Shown here: positions 7,726-15,529 of the stretch, in pieces
Numbering within the stretch: position 1 is the first letter of the stretch
How the letters are laid out: every line of letters starts with the position of its first letter
NCBI GenBank assembly: GCA_002385815.1
Contig: DGEE01000160.1
Location: 2,763 to 24,164, forward strand
Direction of reading: 5' to 3'
From: Hungateiclostridiaceae bacterium UBA3934
GTDB taxonomy: Bacteria > Bacillota > Clostridia > Acetivibrionales > DTU013
Length of the DNA: 21,402 nucleotides
Translations under genes and position numbers: made by a program
Notes under the pieces: model-generated
What the model was told of the DNA's origin: nothing
The model's database searches: none
Seen by the model: the letters and a program-made list of their open reading frames with translations, nothing else

Positions 7726-7737
7726 ATGTAATTACAT
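7726..7737. promoter_or_regulatory. GntR operator 1, palindrome ATGTAATTACAT
   Basis: A perfect 12-bp palindrome containing GTAATTAC, which fits the general GntR-family pattern of GT and AC half-sites. With its right flank (to 7745) it matches the second copy at 8565-8584 in 19 of 20 positions. It lies just downstream of the predicted gntR start site. Binding by the adjacent regulator is inferred from the paired occurrence. Confidence 0.75.
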
Positions 7738-7782
7738 AATAACATATGCTAATGTTGCAGACAATCAGAATCGAGGTATCAT

Positions 7783-8541
7783 ATGTTTCTTGACGGAAAT
7801 AAAACACTGAATAAAAACATACCAATCCCGCTGTACTATCAGCTGAAAACCATACTGCTCGAATATATCAGGGAAGAGCACAAGGATCTGGAAAAGCCCA
7901 TCCCGACAGAAGTGGAGATCAGCGAGTATTTCGGTATCAGCAGACCAACAGTCCGTCAGGCGATCAATGAGCTTGTAGTCGAAGGTTATCTCTACAGAGT
8001 AAAGGCAAAAGGCACATTTGTATCAAAACCGAAAATAACACAGGACTTTTTGCTGACACTGGACAGCTTCAATAATGAAATGAGAAAGAAAGGCCTCGTG
8101 CCTTCAACAAAAATCCTTCAGAAGGAGATCATAAAGAGCGACGAAAAGATAGCCAAGACCTTGGAGCTTGAGACCGGGGCCGATGTGGTAAAACTCACAA
8201 GGCTCAGATCTGCAAACGATGAGCCAATAGTCTTTGTAATCACATATATACCCTACAGCATCTGTCCCGCAATCATGGGACACGATCTGGAGAATGAATC
8301 ACTGTATGAAATAATAGAAAAGGAAAGCGGAAGGCTGATATCCAATGCTATAAGATCCCTGGAGTGCATAACAGCAGGCGAATTTGAATCCAAACTGCTG
8401 AAGGTGGAAAAAGGCTCCCCTGTTCAGTATTTTGAAAGCATTGTATATCTGGAAGACGGCACTCCGGTAGAGTACTCCCTCGCAAAATACAGAAGCGACA
8501 GGAGTAAATTCACATTTGAGCTGAAAAGACAGTTGAGATAA
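7783..8541 (+). CDS. GntR-family (HutC/UTRA) transcriptional regulator
   Basis: The protein has 252 residues. The N-terminal winged helix spans about 12-80, with PIPTEVEISEYFGISRPTVRQAINELVVEGYLYRVKAKGTFV matching the GntR DNA-binding signature closely. The UTRA effector domain covers about 90-245 (LDSFNNEMRKKG, KLTRLRSANDEPIVF, YFESIVYLEDGTPVEYSLAKYRSDR). UTRA domains bind small ligands, often sugar phosphates or amino-acid derivatives, and release DNA on binding. Start: ATG with GAGG at 7773-7776, 6 nt upstream. Matching palindromes lie before this gene and before the next five-gene operon, so it probably represses both and responds to the substrate of that operon. Confidence 0.93.
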   Translation: MFLDGNKTLNKNIPIPLYYQLKTILLEYIREEHKDLEKPIPTEVEISEYFGISRPTVRQAINELVVEGYLYRVKAKGTFVSKPKITQDFLLTLDSFNNEMRKKGLVPSTKILQKEIIKSDEKIAKTLELETGADVVKLTRLRSANDEPIVFVITYIPYSICPAIMGHDLENESLYEIIEKESGRLISNAIRSLECITAGEFESKLLKVEKGSPVQYFESIVYLEDGTPVEYSLAKYRSDRSKFTFELKRQLR

Positions 8542-8562
8542 AAACCTTTATTTTTTATGTGT

Positions 8563-8578
8563 TTATGTAATTACATAA
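8563..8578. promoter_or_regulatory. GntR operator 2, palindrome TTATGTAATTACATAA
   Basis: A perfect 16-bp palindrome whose 12-bp core is identical to the copy before gntR. It overlaps the predicted -35 region of the catabolic operon promoter, so bound regulator would block RNA polymerase. Confidence 0.78.
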
Positions 8579-8599
8579 GAACATTATAACGCGTATAAT
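8570..8599 (+). promoter_or_regulatory. Probable promoter of the five-gene catabolic operon
   Basis: TATAAT at 8594-8599 is preceded by ATTACA at 8570-8575 with an 18-bp spacer (4 of 6 matches to TTGACA). The -35 lies inside the palindromic operator. The leader to the first start codon is about 60 nt. Confidence 0.55.
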
Positions 8600-8664
8600 A
8601 ATGTGGCCGCATATTATTAAATAAGTGACAAATAGACAGACTATACATGGAAAGGACTGATAGT

Positions 8665-9612
8665 ATGGAGAAGAAAATACTGATAACGCCAAAGTCGTTC
8701 AAAAATTACAAGCACAAAGCATATCCGCTGCTTGAAGAAAAAGGCTATAAAATCATTGAAAACAACTTTGGCAGGACCATGACCGAAAAGGAAATAACGG
8801 ATCTGGCCCATGAAGGCGTCGCTGGGATCATCATAGGCGTCGATCCTCTGCCCGGAACAGTACTTGAACAGCTCAAAGACCTGAAAGCGATCTCGAAGTA
8901 TGGTGTCGGCATGGACAACATCGATCTGGACCGTGCCGCGGAGCTTGGAATAAAAGTAAAGAATGCAGTGGGCACCAACAGCATTTCCGTTGCAGAGCTG
9001 ACAATTGCTCTCATGTTCACCATGGCCCGGAAGATACCTCTCCACACAGCAGAAGTCAAAAATGGAGGCTGGGCCCGCAGCATAGGCTTTGAGCTGACCG
9101 GCAAGAAACTGGGACTCATCGGATGTGGCCAGATAGGACGTGAAGTTGCAAAAAGAGCCTGTGGTCTTCAAATGGAGGTCATGATATATGATCCCTGGTT
9201 CAAAGATGACAGCTTCCTGACCCAATACCGGATAAGCAGGACCGACAACATCGATCAGCTATTGTCTGAGAGCGATATAATATCACTCCACCTGCCCGCA
9301 ACACCTGATACTAAAAAAATGATAAACAGCAGAACACTGGGACTGATGAAGGCCAGTGCCGTTCTCATCAATACATCGAGAGGCGAGCTGGTCGATGAAG
9401 ATGCCTTGTATGAAGCTCTTACTGCCGGTAAGATAGCCGGAGCTGCGCAAGACGTTTTCTCAAGCGAGCCTCCTGCAGAGGATGAAAAGTTGCTGAAACT
9501 GGACAACTTCCTTCTGACTCCGCATCTGGGCGCATTTACGGCGGAAGCCGTTGAGAAAATGGCACTGGTTTCCACAAAAAATCTCCTGGAAATGCTCGGC
9601 CATAAGGAGTAA
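8665..9612 (+). CDS. D-isomer-specific 2-hydroxyacid dehydrogenase (SerA-like)
   Basis: The 315-residue NAD-dependent enzyme interconverts a D-2-hydroxy acid and its 2-keto acid; the real substrate is unknown. The substrate domain comes first (ISKYGVGMDNID, then NAVGTNSISVAELTIALM). The Rossmann domain has GCGQIG (residues 153-158) and DPW at the end of the second strand. The catalytic set is complete: Arg239 (NTSRGELVDEDAL), Glu268 (DVFSSEPP) and His287 (TPHLGA). No ACT domain is present, unlike many biosynthetic SerA proteins. An upstream in-frame ATG at 8647 would add six residues, but AAGGA at 8652-8656 lies 8 nt before the ATG at 8665. It is first in the GntR-controlled operon, so a role in a sugar-acid or keto-acid step of that pathway is inferred. 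Confidence 0.88.
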   Translation: MEKKILITPKSFKNYKHKAYPLLEEKGYKIIENNFGRTMTEKEITDLAHEGVAGIIIGVDPLPGTVLEQLKDLKAISKYGVGMDNIDLDRAAELGIKVKNAVGTNSISVAELTIALMFTMARKIPLHTAEVKNGGWARSIGFELTGKKLGLIGCGQIGREVAKRACGLQMEVMIYDPWFKDDSFLTQYRISRTDNIDQLLSESDIISLHLPATPDTKKMINSRTLGLMKASAVLINTSRGELVDEDALYEALTAGKIAGAAQDVFSSEPPAEDEKLLKLDNFLLTPHLGAFTAEAVEKMALVSTKNLLEMLGHKE

Positions 9613-9618
9613 AAAGCT

Positions 9619-10680
9619 ATGGACAGAACTGAAAATGCTACAATGACCGGCATCGATAATGGAGGCCACATACAGACCGTCACAGGAAATATCAGACCGG
9701 AGCAGCTTGGCTATTGCCAAAGCCATGAGCACCTTTTTATTGCGGATGGCCATTCTGCAAAACTTGTGCCCTCACTGAGGCTCGATGATTTCGACGCCAC
9801 CTGCTCTGAGCTTGAGCTGTGCAAAAAACATGGATGTTCAGCAATAGTCGATGCGCAGCCTGTTGGCTGTGGAAGAATGGCAGATCTTCTGCTCAAAGCT
9901 TCCCTGAAGACCGGCGTCAGCATAATGGCTTCAACCGGATTCCATAAGCTGGTATTCTATCCTGACGATCACTGGATCAGGGATATGGACGAAGACAGTC
10001 TTGCAGCACTTTTCATAGGCGAACTGGAAAATGGTATGTTCACCGGATGTGATCTGTCAAGACCTGAACACAGAATCAGCAGTAAAGCCGGCGTCATCAA
10101 GACAGCATCTGACCGTGAAGGACCTGTCGGCGATTATAAAAGACTTTTTTCTGCAGCCGCTGAAGCATCCGTGCAGACCGGCGCTCCCATACTGAGCCAT
10201 ACAGAGATGGGAAAAGGTGCACTGGAACAGATAAAACTGTTCACAGACCATAAAGTGCCAGTGGACTCAATAATAATCTGCCACCTCGACCGCGTGCTCA
10301 CAGACACCGATCACCTCATGGAAGTAGCTTCTACCGGGGTTTATCTGGAGCTGGATACCATAGGCAGGTTCAAATATCATTCAGATGACGACGAAGCCAG
10401 GTTTATACTCAGCCTGCTGGAGCACGGATTCGACGACAGGATCCTCCTGGGGCTGGACACGACCCGGGAACGAATGAAAAGCTATGGGGGTGCCATCGGA
10501 CTCGACTACCTGCATGAAAGCTTTTTCCCGTTGCTCAGAAGCTATGGCGTCAGTGACAGTCACATATACAAGTTCACTGTAAGTAATCCGGCAAAAGCAT
10601 TCAGTTTTAAAAGGAGGATCCTCGGTCATGCCGGCACAGATGCCCGTGACGGAAGGGTCATGCCTATAAAAGAACAATAA
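9619..10680 (+). CDS. Phosphotriesterase-family (COG1735) lactonase-like metal hydrolase
   Basis: The 353-residue (beta/alpha)8 amidohydrolase-superfamily protein has a complete binuclear metal site: His36 and His38 (SHEHLF), the bridging carboxylated Lys161 (GVIKTA), His194 (LSHTEMG), His222 (CHLDR) and Asp280 (LLGLDTTRE). Characterised COG1735 relatives in Firmicutes and Mycoplasma hydrolyse phosphorylated sugar lactones rather than organophosphates, and the operon context (cupin sugar-phosphate isomerase, KDPG aldolase) fits that role: opening a sugar-lactone phosphate to the acid. The ribosome site AAGGAG (9604-9609) overlaps the end of the upstream gene, so the two are coupled. The substrate is inferred, not read from the sequence. 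Confidence 0.87.
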   Translation: MDRTENATMTGIDNGGHIQTVTGNIRPEQLGYCQSHEHLFIADGHSAKLVPSLRLDDFDATCSELELCKKHGCSAIVDAQPVGCGRMADLLLKASLKTGVSIMASTGFHKLVFYPDDHWIRDMDEDSLAALFIGELENGMFTGCDLSRPEHRISSKAGVIKTASDREGPVGDYKRLFSAAAEASVQTGAPILSHTEMGKGALEQIKLFTDHKVPVDSIIICHLDRVLTDTDHLMEVASTGVYLELDTIGRFKYHSDDDEARFILSLLEHGFDDRILLGLDTTRERMKSYGGAIGLDYLHESFFPLLRSYGVSDSHIYKFTVSNPAKAFSFKRRILGHAGTDARDGRVMPIKEQ

Positions 10681-10699
10681 TAATGAAAGGGGATAAACT

Positions 10700-11650
10700 A
10701 TGAACTTACCAGGAAAAGCAACACAACCGACATTTTACTTCATTGGCGTCACCACGTCGAAATCATCGATAATGAAGGTTTTCCCACTGTGGGCAAAGGC
10801 GCTGGGCCTCAAGGACGCTGTCATAAAGGGCATCGACATTGAAATACATGCAAAGCCCGAAGTTTACAGAGAGGTAGTACAGTTCATCAAAGACGATGAA
10901 TTGTCTCTTGGTGCACTGGTCACGACCCACAAGATCGACCTCTATAATGCAGCGAAAGATCTGTTTGACTACCTCGACCCATATGCGACCATGTTCAGCG
11001 AACTTTCCTGCATATCGAAAAAAGACGGAAGGCTGGAAGGCTATGCAAAGGATCCAATCACAGCGGGGATGTCGCTTGAAGCCTTTGTGCCTGAGAATTT
11101 CTTCAAGAATCACGGCGGTGACGTACTCCTCCTGGGCGCCGGCGGAAGTGCCATTGCCATGGCTGCATATCTTCTGCATGAAAACAAGGGCGACAATATA
11201 CCAAACAGACTGATTGTAGGCAACAGAAGCAAACCCAGACTCGACAACATTGAAAAAATCGTCAGACAGATAAGGCCGGATGCGAATGCGGAGTTCCACC
11301 TGACACCCGAACCCGGTCAGAATGACGAACTGGTGCATATGCTCAAGCCCTGGTCACTTATAGTAAATGCCACAGGTCTCGGAAAAGACAGACCGGGTTC
11401 CCCGCTTACCGATGCAGTAGAATTCCCGGAAAACAGTCTTGTCTGGGAAATCAACTACAGAGGCGACCTGCTCTTCATGCACCAGGCTCTTGTCCAGAAG
11501 GAAGCCAAAAACCTGCATGTCGAGGACGGTTGGATCTACTTTATACACGGCTGGACTCAGGTCATTGCCGAAGTGTTCCATATTGAAATGACACAGGAGC
11601 TCTTCGACGAATGCAAGAGGATAGCTGATGAAGTCCGGAAGAAAGGCTGA
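10700..11650 (+). CDS. Shikimate dehydrogenase-like (AroE-fold) NAD(P)-dependent oxidoreductase
   Basis: The 316-residue protein is recognisable as an AroE relative. It has TSKSS (residues 19-23, at the place of the substrate-binding SxS motif), VTTHK with the catalytic Lys78 and KDP with the partner Asp118. LLGAGGSA (145-151) is the dinucleotide loop, NATGLG (223-228) stands in place of the usual NATPLG, and a late Gln (Gln287, HGWTQV) sits where AroE has its substrate-binding Gln. It differs from biosynthetic AroE in length (about 270 usual) and in most surrounding residues. AroE enzymes oxidise or reduce a ring hydroxyl of shikimate or quinate; here the neighbours are sugar-phosphate enzymes, so the substrate is probably different. 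It follows the lactonase gene by 19 bp and has an AAAGGGG site. Confidence 0.8.
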   Translation: MNLPGKATQPTFYFIGVTTSKSSIMKVFPLWAKALGLKDAVIKGIDIEIHAKPEVYREVVQFIKDDELSLGALVTTHKIDLYNAAKDLFDYLDPYATMFSELSCISKKDGRLEGYAKDPITAGMSLEAFVPENFFKNHGGDVLLLGAGGSAIAMAAYLLHENKGDNIPNRLIVGNRSKPRLDNIEKIVRQIRPDANAEFHLTPEPGQNDELVHMLKPWSLIVNATGLGKDRPGSPLTDAVEFPENSLVWEINYRGDLLFMHQALVQKEAKNLHVEDGWIYFIHGWTQVIAEVFHIEMTQELFDECKRIADEVRKKG

Positions 11651-11689
11651 ACACCTGGAACCACTAAAAACAAAACAAGGAGGATAATA

Positions 11690-12265
11690 ATGAGCGATAT
11701 AAAAGTTGATCCCTTCACCATATTCTTCGATCTTAAAAACGGTATGTCCGACGAGAGAAAGCCAACCAGGCGCTTTCTCTCCCAGATGAAAGGCATGTAT
11801 GCAGACGATGCTGCCTTCGATGCTGCAGTCAGGGAAAATGACGCAATAGTTTATGACTTTTACGAGCTTGGTCTGCCGGAAACGCCGGGCGATCTGCTGT
11901 TTGGCACCAGCATCGTATATCCGGGCAAGGTCGGCGATGAATACTTTATGACAAAAGGCCACTTTCACACCATACTGGACACAGCCGAAGTATATTACTG
12001 TCTGAGCGGAAAAGGCTATATGCTCATGGAAAACCCCGAAGGGGACTGGGATGCCCAGCTGCTGACCCCGGGCGAGGCGGTCTATGTGCCTAAGAGATAT
12101 GCCCACAGGAGCATCAACATCGGGGACGAAAAACTGATAACCTTTTTCGTATTCCGTGCAGATGCGGGTCACGACTACGGAACGATAGAGACAAAAGGCT
12201 TCAGGAAGCTTATAGTAGAAAAAGACGGAAAACCCGCCATCATCGACAATCCGAAATGGAAGTGA
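11690..12265 (+). CDS. Cupin-type glucose-6-phosphate isomerase family protein
   Basis: The 191-residue cupin matches the archaeal-type phosphoglucose isomerase family. Metal ligands align exactly with those of the Pyrococcus furiosus enzyme (offset by three): His91 and His93 (TKGHFH), Glu100 (AEVYYCLSGKG) and His139 (YVPKRYAHRSIN), followed by the family block FFVFRADAGHDYG. The family isomerises fructose 6-phosphate and glucose 6-phosphate using a bound divalent metal. Membership of an inducible operon argues for a catabolic role, possibly on another hexose or pentose phosphate. The ribosome site AAGGAGG is near perfect, 39 bp after the AroE-like gene. Confidence 0.88.
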   Translation: MSDIKVDPFTIFFDLKNGMSDERKPTRRFLSQMKGMYADDAAFDAAVRENDAIVYDFYELGLPETPGDLLFGTSIVYPGKVGDEYFMTKGHFHTILDTAEVYYCLSGKGYMLMENPEGDWDAQLLTPGEAVYVPKRYAHRSINIGDEKLITFFVFRADAGHDYGTIETKGFRKLIVEKDGKPAIIDNPKWK

Positions 12266-12269
12266 TCTG

Positions 12270-12289
12270 TGCTGTACAAGGTTACAGCA
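12270..12289 (+). other. Small hairpin in the cupin-aldolase gap
   Basis: TGCTGTA and TACAGCA pair (7 bp, 6-nt loop) a few bases after the cupin stop codon. A second short stem, GGGAT-ATG-ATCCC, lies about 10 nt further on. No T-tract follows, so these are more likely mRNA processing or stability elements that let the aldolase gene be expressed at a different level. The gap here (82 bp) is the largest inside the operon. Confidence 0.3.
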
Positions 12290-12347
12290 GGCCAGGGATA
12301 TGATCCCGGAACCGTTTGAATAAATACGATATCCACAGGAGGAAATC

Positions 12348-12989
12348 ATGAGCAAGAAGTGGGAAATAATCAAAAAAATCACTGACTCCGGACTGGTGGT
12401 AGTAGTGAGGGCAGACAATGCCGACATGGCAAAAAAGATCACCGACGCATGCCTTGAGGGCGGCGCTGCGGCAATAGAAATAACATACACAGTACCGGGA
12501 GCCACAAAAGTGATAGAAGAACTGGCAAAAGAATATGCCGGGAAGATCATAATCGGGGCAGGTACAGTTCTCGATGCTGAAACAGCCAGAATAGCCATAC
12601 TGTCAGGGGCCCAGTATGTGGTGAGCCCATTCCTCAGCCGCGAGACACTCAAGCTCTGCAATCGCTATCAAATCCCATGCATGCCTGGTGTCATGACCAT
12701 CGAAGGCGTTGTGGAGGCTATGGAACTGGGAGCTGATATACTGAAAGTATTCCCGGGCGAAGCCTTTGGCCCCGGGATAATCAAGTCGATAAAAGGCCCT
12801 CTGCCTCAGGCAAACCTGATGCCAACCGGCGGCGTCAACATCGATAATGTCGGTGACTGGATCAAAGCGGGAGCTGTAGCCGTCGGAGCCGGCGGAAGCC
12901 TGACTGCAGGTGCAAAAACCGGTGATTATGCAAGCATAAAGAGGCTTGCTGCTGAGTTCGTTACTAAGATAAAGGAAGCAAGAGGATAA
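12348..12989 (+). CDS. eda: KDPG/KHG aldolase (class I 2-keto-3-deoxy-phosphogluconate aldolase family)
   Basis: The 213-residue protein aligns well with E. coli Eda. It has the Schiff-base Lys133 (ADILKVFPGEAFGP), catalytic Glu44 (AAIEITYT), GAGTVLD for the phosphate side, CMPGVMT and the phosphate loop PTGGVN (159-164). It cleaves 2-keto-3-deoxy-6-phosphogluconate, or a related 2-keto-3-deoxy or 4-hydroxy-2-keto acid, to pyruvate and an aldehyde such as glyceraldehyde 3-phosphate. It is last in the GntR operon and is probably the final step of the pathway. AGGAGG lies 6 nt before the start. A very strong palindromic terminator follows 10 bp after the stop. No dehydratase that would make its substrate is in the window. 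Confidence 0.92.
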   Translation: MSKKWEIIKKITDSGLVVVVRADNADMAKKITDACLEGGAAAIEITYTVPGATKVIEELAKEYAGKIIIGAGTVLDAETARIAILSGAQYVVSPFLSRETLKLCNRYQIPCMPGVMTIEGVVEAMELGADILKVFPGEAFGPGIIKSIKGPLPQANLMPTGGVNIDNVGDWIKAGAVAVGAGGSLTAGAKTGDYASIKRLAAEFVTKIKEARG

Positions 12990-12999
12990 AATAAATAAC

Positions 13000-13068
13000 G
13001 CCTGGCACGTCGCTCAGACACGTATTCTCCGATATGACATTTATATGGGTCTGAGCGACGTGCCAGGC
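13000..13068. terminator. Perfect 20-bp inverted repeat, bidirectional terminator and member of a repeat family
   Basis: The left arm GCCTGGCACGTCGCTCAGAC (13000-13019) is repeated exactly inverted at 13049-13068 around a 29-nt loop. It lies between the convergent eda and rhamnulokinase-like genes. The plus strand continues ACCTTTATTT and the minus strand GTTATTTATTTT, so each direction has a T-rich tail. The stem is far longer than needed for termination and shares its GTGCCAGG/CCTGGCAC ends with the palindrome at 21187-21222. Confidence 0.85.
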
Positions 13069-13072
13069 ACCT

Positions 13073-14548
13073 TTATTTAATCATTTCCAGAAATCTTTGA
13101 TAAGCCTCGTCCCACTGTTGTGTGTCATATGGGATGAATTCCTCCGGCTGGAAGCTGTCCCTGACTATACTTCTGGCCTGAGTGAAATCGGAGATCTCAC
13201 CCAGCGATATCAGCTGTACTATTCCGTTGCCCAGGGCTGTGGCTTCCTGGGGTCCGGCACAGACCGGCCTGCCGCAGCAGTTTGCGGTAAATGTATTCAG
13301 CAGTGTATTGCCGGACCCGCCGCCCACTATATGGATGCGGTCATATGTGTGTCCGGTGATCCTCTCCAGACCTTCGATCACAAATCTGTATTTGAATGCA
13401 AGGCTTTCCAGGACTGTTCTCACAATACTGCCTGTATCATGGGGCGCTTTCTGTCCTGTCCTGATGCAATACTCTTTTATTGCCTGAATCATATCAGATG
13501 GCTCATAAAACATTTCATCATCAGGATCTATCATGGCTGCGAAGGGCGCAGCCTCTTTTGCCAGGCTGCTCAGCTCACTGAATGAATACTGTTTTCCTCC
13601 GACTGCAAGATTGCGTTGTATCTCCTGGATTATCCACAATCCCATGACATTTTTCAGAAGCCTTATCTTTCCGTTTGCCCCACCCTCATTGGCACAGTTG
13701 AAATGGTACGCTTCTTCACTGATCAATGGAGCATCGACTTCAGTGCCAACAATAGACCAGGTACCACTGCTGATATACAGCGGATGATCTTCCTCCGAGG
13801 GCACTGCAGCAACGGCAGAGCCTGTATCATGTGCTGCTACCGCCGTCAGTTTCAGCGGCATGATCCCGGCCTCTTCGCAAACTCTGGCGGATATCCGGCC
13901 AATGGTCTCTCCAGGCTTTATAATGGAGCAGAAAATCCCTGCCGGTATGCCGAGCAGATCCATAAGGTCATGATCCCACCCTGCTTTACTGTAGTTGTAA
14001 AGCTGCGATATAGTCGCCATCGTATACTCATTATACAGTTCACCGGTAAGGCAGAAGGCCAGAAAATCAGCGATAAACAGAAATCTGTCAGTGATCTCCA
14101 AAATATAAGGTCTTTGCTGTGACAAATGGTACAGCTGATACAAGGTATTCATACGGTTCTGCTGTATGCCGTTCCTCCGATACAGGTCCCAGCCTCCGAC
14201 CTGACGGCTCACTTCCTCAACAAGGCCTACAGTTCGGCTATCGCGGTAGGTATACGGATTTTCCAGCATACAACCCTTTCTATCAAGAAGCACAAAGTCA
14301 TTTCCCCATGTATCTATGCCCAGCGAGGCGATTTCCCTGTCTTCGCATATGGCCTTTCTGAGACCATCCTTCAAATCCCTCCATATACCAAGTATATCCC
14401 AGTACAGGTTTCCCCCTGCACTGACAGGTCCGTTGGCAAATCTTGAGATTTGCTGCAGGGAAAACCTGCTGCCGTCAAAACCGATTTTTGTTATTCTTGT
14501 GCTTCCGCCGCCTGCATCGAAGGCAAGTACCTTTTTTTCCAGACTCAT
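13073..14548 (-). CDS. Rhamnulokinase-like FGGY-family carbohydrate kinase
   Basis: The 491-residue protein has the FGGY two-domain ATPase fold. The phosphate loop is FDAGGGSTR (residues 9-17), followed by SLGIDTWGNDFVLLD, which is characteristic of the RhaB group. The catalytic region is AAHDTGSAVAAVP, then YISSGTWSIVG, LLKNVMGLWIIQEIQR, and the adenosine motif GGGSGNTLLNTFTA. RhaB phosphorylates L-rhamnulose at C1; relatives act on other ketoses. The closest pattern is RhaB, but no rhamnose isomerase is present, so the sugar is uncertain. An in-frame ATG lies at 14608, but GGAG at the right distance selects the ATG at 14548. It is last in the minus-strand operon, 84 bp after deoR, and stops 5 bp from the large palindrome. 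Confidence 0.88.
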   Translation of the reverse strand: MSLEKKVLAFDAGGGSTRITKIGFDGSRFSLQQISRFANGPVSAGGNLYWDILGIWRDLKDGLRKAICEDREIASLGIDTWGNDFVLLDRKGCMLENPYTYRDSRTVGLVEEVSRQVGGWDLYRRNGIQQNRMNTLYQLYHLSQQRPYILEITDRFLFIADFLAFCLTGELYNEYTMATISQLYNYSKAGWDHDLMDLLGIPAGIFCSIIKPGETIGRISARVCEEAGIMPLKLTAVAAHDTGSAVAAVPSEEDHPLYISSGTWSIVGTEVDAPLISEEAYHFNCANEGGANGKIRLLKNVMGLWIIQEIQRNLAVGGKQYSFSELSSLAKEAAPFAAMIDPDDEMFYEPSDMIQAIKEYCIRTGQKAPHDTGSIVRTVLESLAFKYRFVIEGLERITGHTYDRIHIVGGGSGNTLLNTFTANCCGRPVCAGPQEATALGNGIVQLISLGEISDFTQARSIVRDSFQPEEFIPYDTQQWDEAYQRFLEMIK

Positions 14549-14632
14549 ATCACTTCTCCGTTCACATTCATTACTGCAATCTGTTGCTGCATAACTGCCG
14601 GCAAACACCCATGACCCGATACGGATCGGATA

Positions 14633-15412
14633 TCATTCGCTGCATATGATTATTTCCATGTCCGGCCTGCTCAGTTTTAACTGCTCTGTCAGTTCAGCCG
14701 GCGGCTCCGTATCCGTTATTAACACATCGCAGATATCCAGTCCGCCCAGCTTTATCGGTCCAAGCCTGTCAAATTTGGAATGGTCCACCAGGAAATATAC
14801 TTTTTCCGCCAGGCTTATTATTTCACGTCTGAACGCCACTTCATGCAGATTGCCGTCGGTAAACCCGTGTTCTGCCGATACGCCGTGGCATGAAACAAAA
14901 GCCTTGTTGGGAAAGAATTCACGTGTGAATTTATCAGACAGAGTCCCTGACAATGACAGGTTGGCTCTGTTGAAGACTCCACCCGAACACAGCATCGTGA
15001 TATTGTCCTTCTTATACCTCGCATATTCCTGCAGTACTTTTATGGAATTGGTCAGGATCGACAGATGGATATCATCGTCTATATGCTTGATAAGATTCAC
15101 CAGTGTAGAACTGTTGTCTACGAATATCAGGTCTCCTTCGTTTACAAACTCTGCCGCCTTGCGGCACAACCTGTCCTTCTCGACAGCGTTTTTCATTACC
15201 CTGACCTGGACCGGATATTCTCTTTCCCTCGGGTGTTCTATCACAGCCCCACCATGAGTCCTCTTTAAAACACCCTGTGATTCGAGCTCCCTGAGATCTC
15301 TGCGGATGGTCTCAGGAACCACCCCCATCAATCTGGCCAGTACATTTACCTCTGCTTTGCCGTTTTGTTCCAGATATTCTATTATCCTGCTTTTCCTCTC
15401 ATATGCAAGCAC
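14633..15412 (-). CDS. DeoR-family transcriptional regulator
   Basis: The protein has 259 residues. The N-terminal DeoR helix-turn-helix covers about 5-58 (RKSRIIEYLEQNGKAEV, then PETIRRDLRELESQGVLKRTHGGAV). The C-terminal DeoRC sugar-phosphate sensor domain has FVDNSSTLVNLI, LTNSIKVLQEY, LCSGGVFN and VDHSKFDR. Such proteins usually repress sugar genes and are released by a phosphorylated intermediate. The start is GTG at 15412, with GGAGG at 15422-15426 (9 nt). It lies inside the aldolase-kinase operon and probably also has its own promoter. Its likely targets are the repeated TCAACATTTTC boxes at 17211-17270 and 18955-19021. Confidence 0.92.
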   Translation of the reverse strand: MLAYERKSRIIEYLEQNGKAEVNVLARLMGVVPETIRRDLRELESQGVLKRTHGGAVIEHPREREYPVQVRVMKNAVEKDRLCRKAAEFVNEGDLIFVDNSSTLVNLIKHIDDDIHLSILTNSIKVLQEYARYKKDNITMLCSGGVFNRANLSLSGTLSDKFTREFFPNKAFVSCHGVSAEHGFTDGNLHEVAFRREIISLAEKVYFLVDHSKFDRLGPIKLGGLDICDVLITDTEPPAELTEQLKLSRPDMEIIICSE

Positions 15413-15497
15413 TTGGCACAGCCTCCATGATCAGAATGATTCAGCCGGCACTGCATCGTCTTCCAACAGGCATGAAACAGTGCACAAATCTGAATAG

Positions 15498-15506
15498 ATT
15501 ATAGCA
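15498..15506 (-). promoter_or_regulatory. Possible internal extended -10 promoter for deoR
   Basis: On the minus strand TGCTATAAT forms an extended -10 in the 117-bp gap between the aldolase and deoR genes. There is no good -35. The predicted start is about 80 nt upstream of the GTG. It would allow deoR and the kinase gene to be expressed without the full operon. Confidence 0.4.
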
Positions 15507-15529
15507 TGAAAATGGTATGCCTACACTCC

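Noticed and set aside
8647..8664. Upstream ATG of the 2-hydroxyacid dehydrogenase gene
   Set aside because: The AAGGA site lies between the two ATGs and is correctly spaced only for the downstream ATG at 8665.
11354..12661. 435-residue minus-strand open frame
   Set aside because: It is antisense to three well-supported plus-strand genes (AroE-like, cupin, aldolase), and its sequence shows no known domain.
13097..14122. Several plus-strand open frames within the kinase gene
   Set aside because: They are shadows of the rhamnulokinase-like gene, whose motifs are clear on the minus strand.
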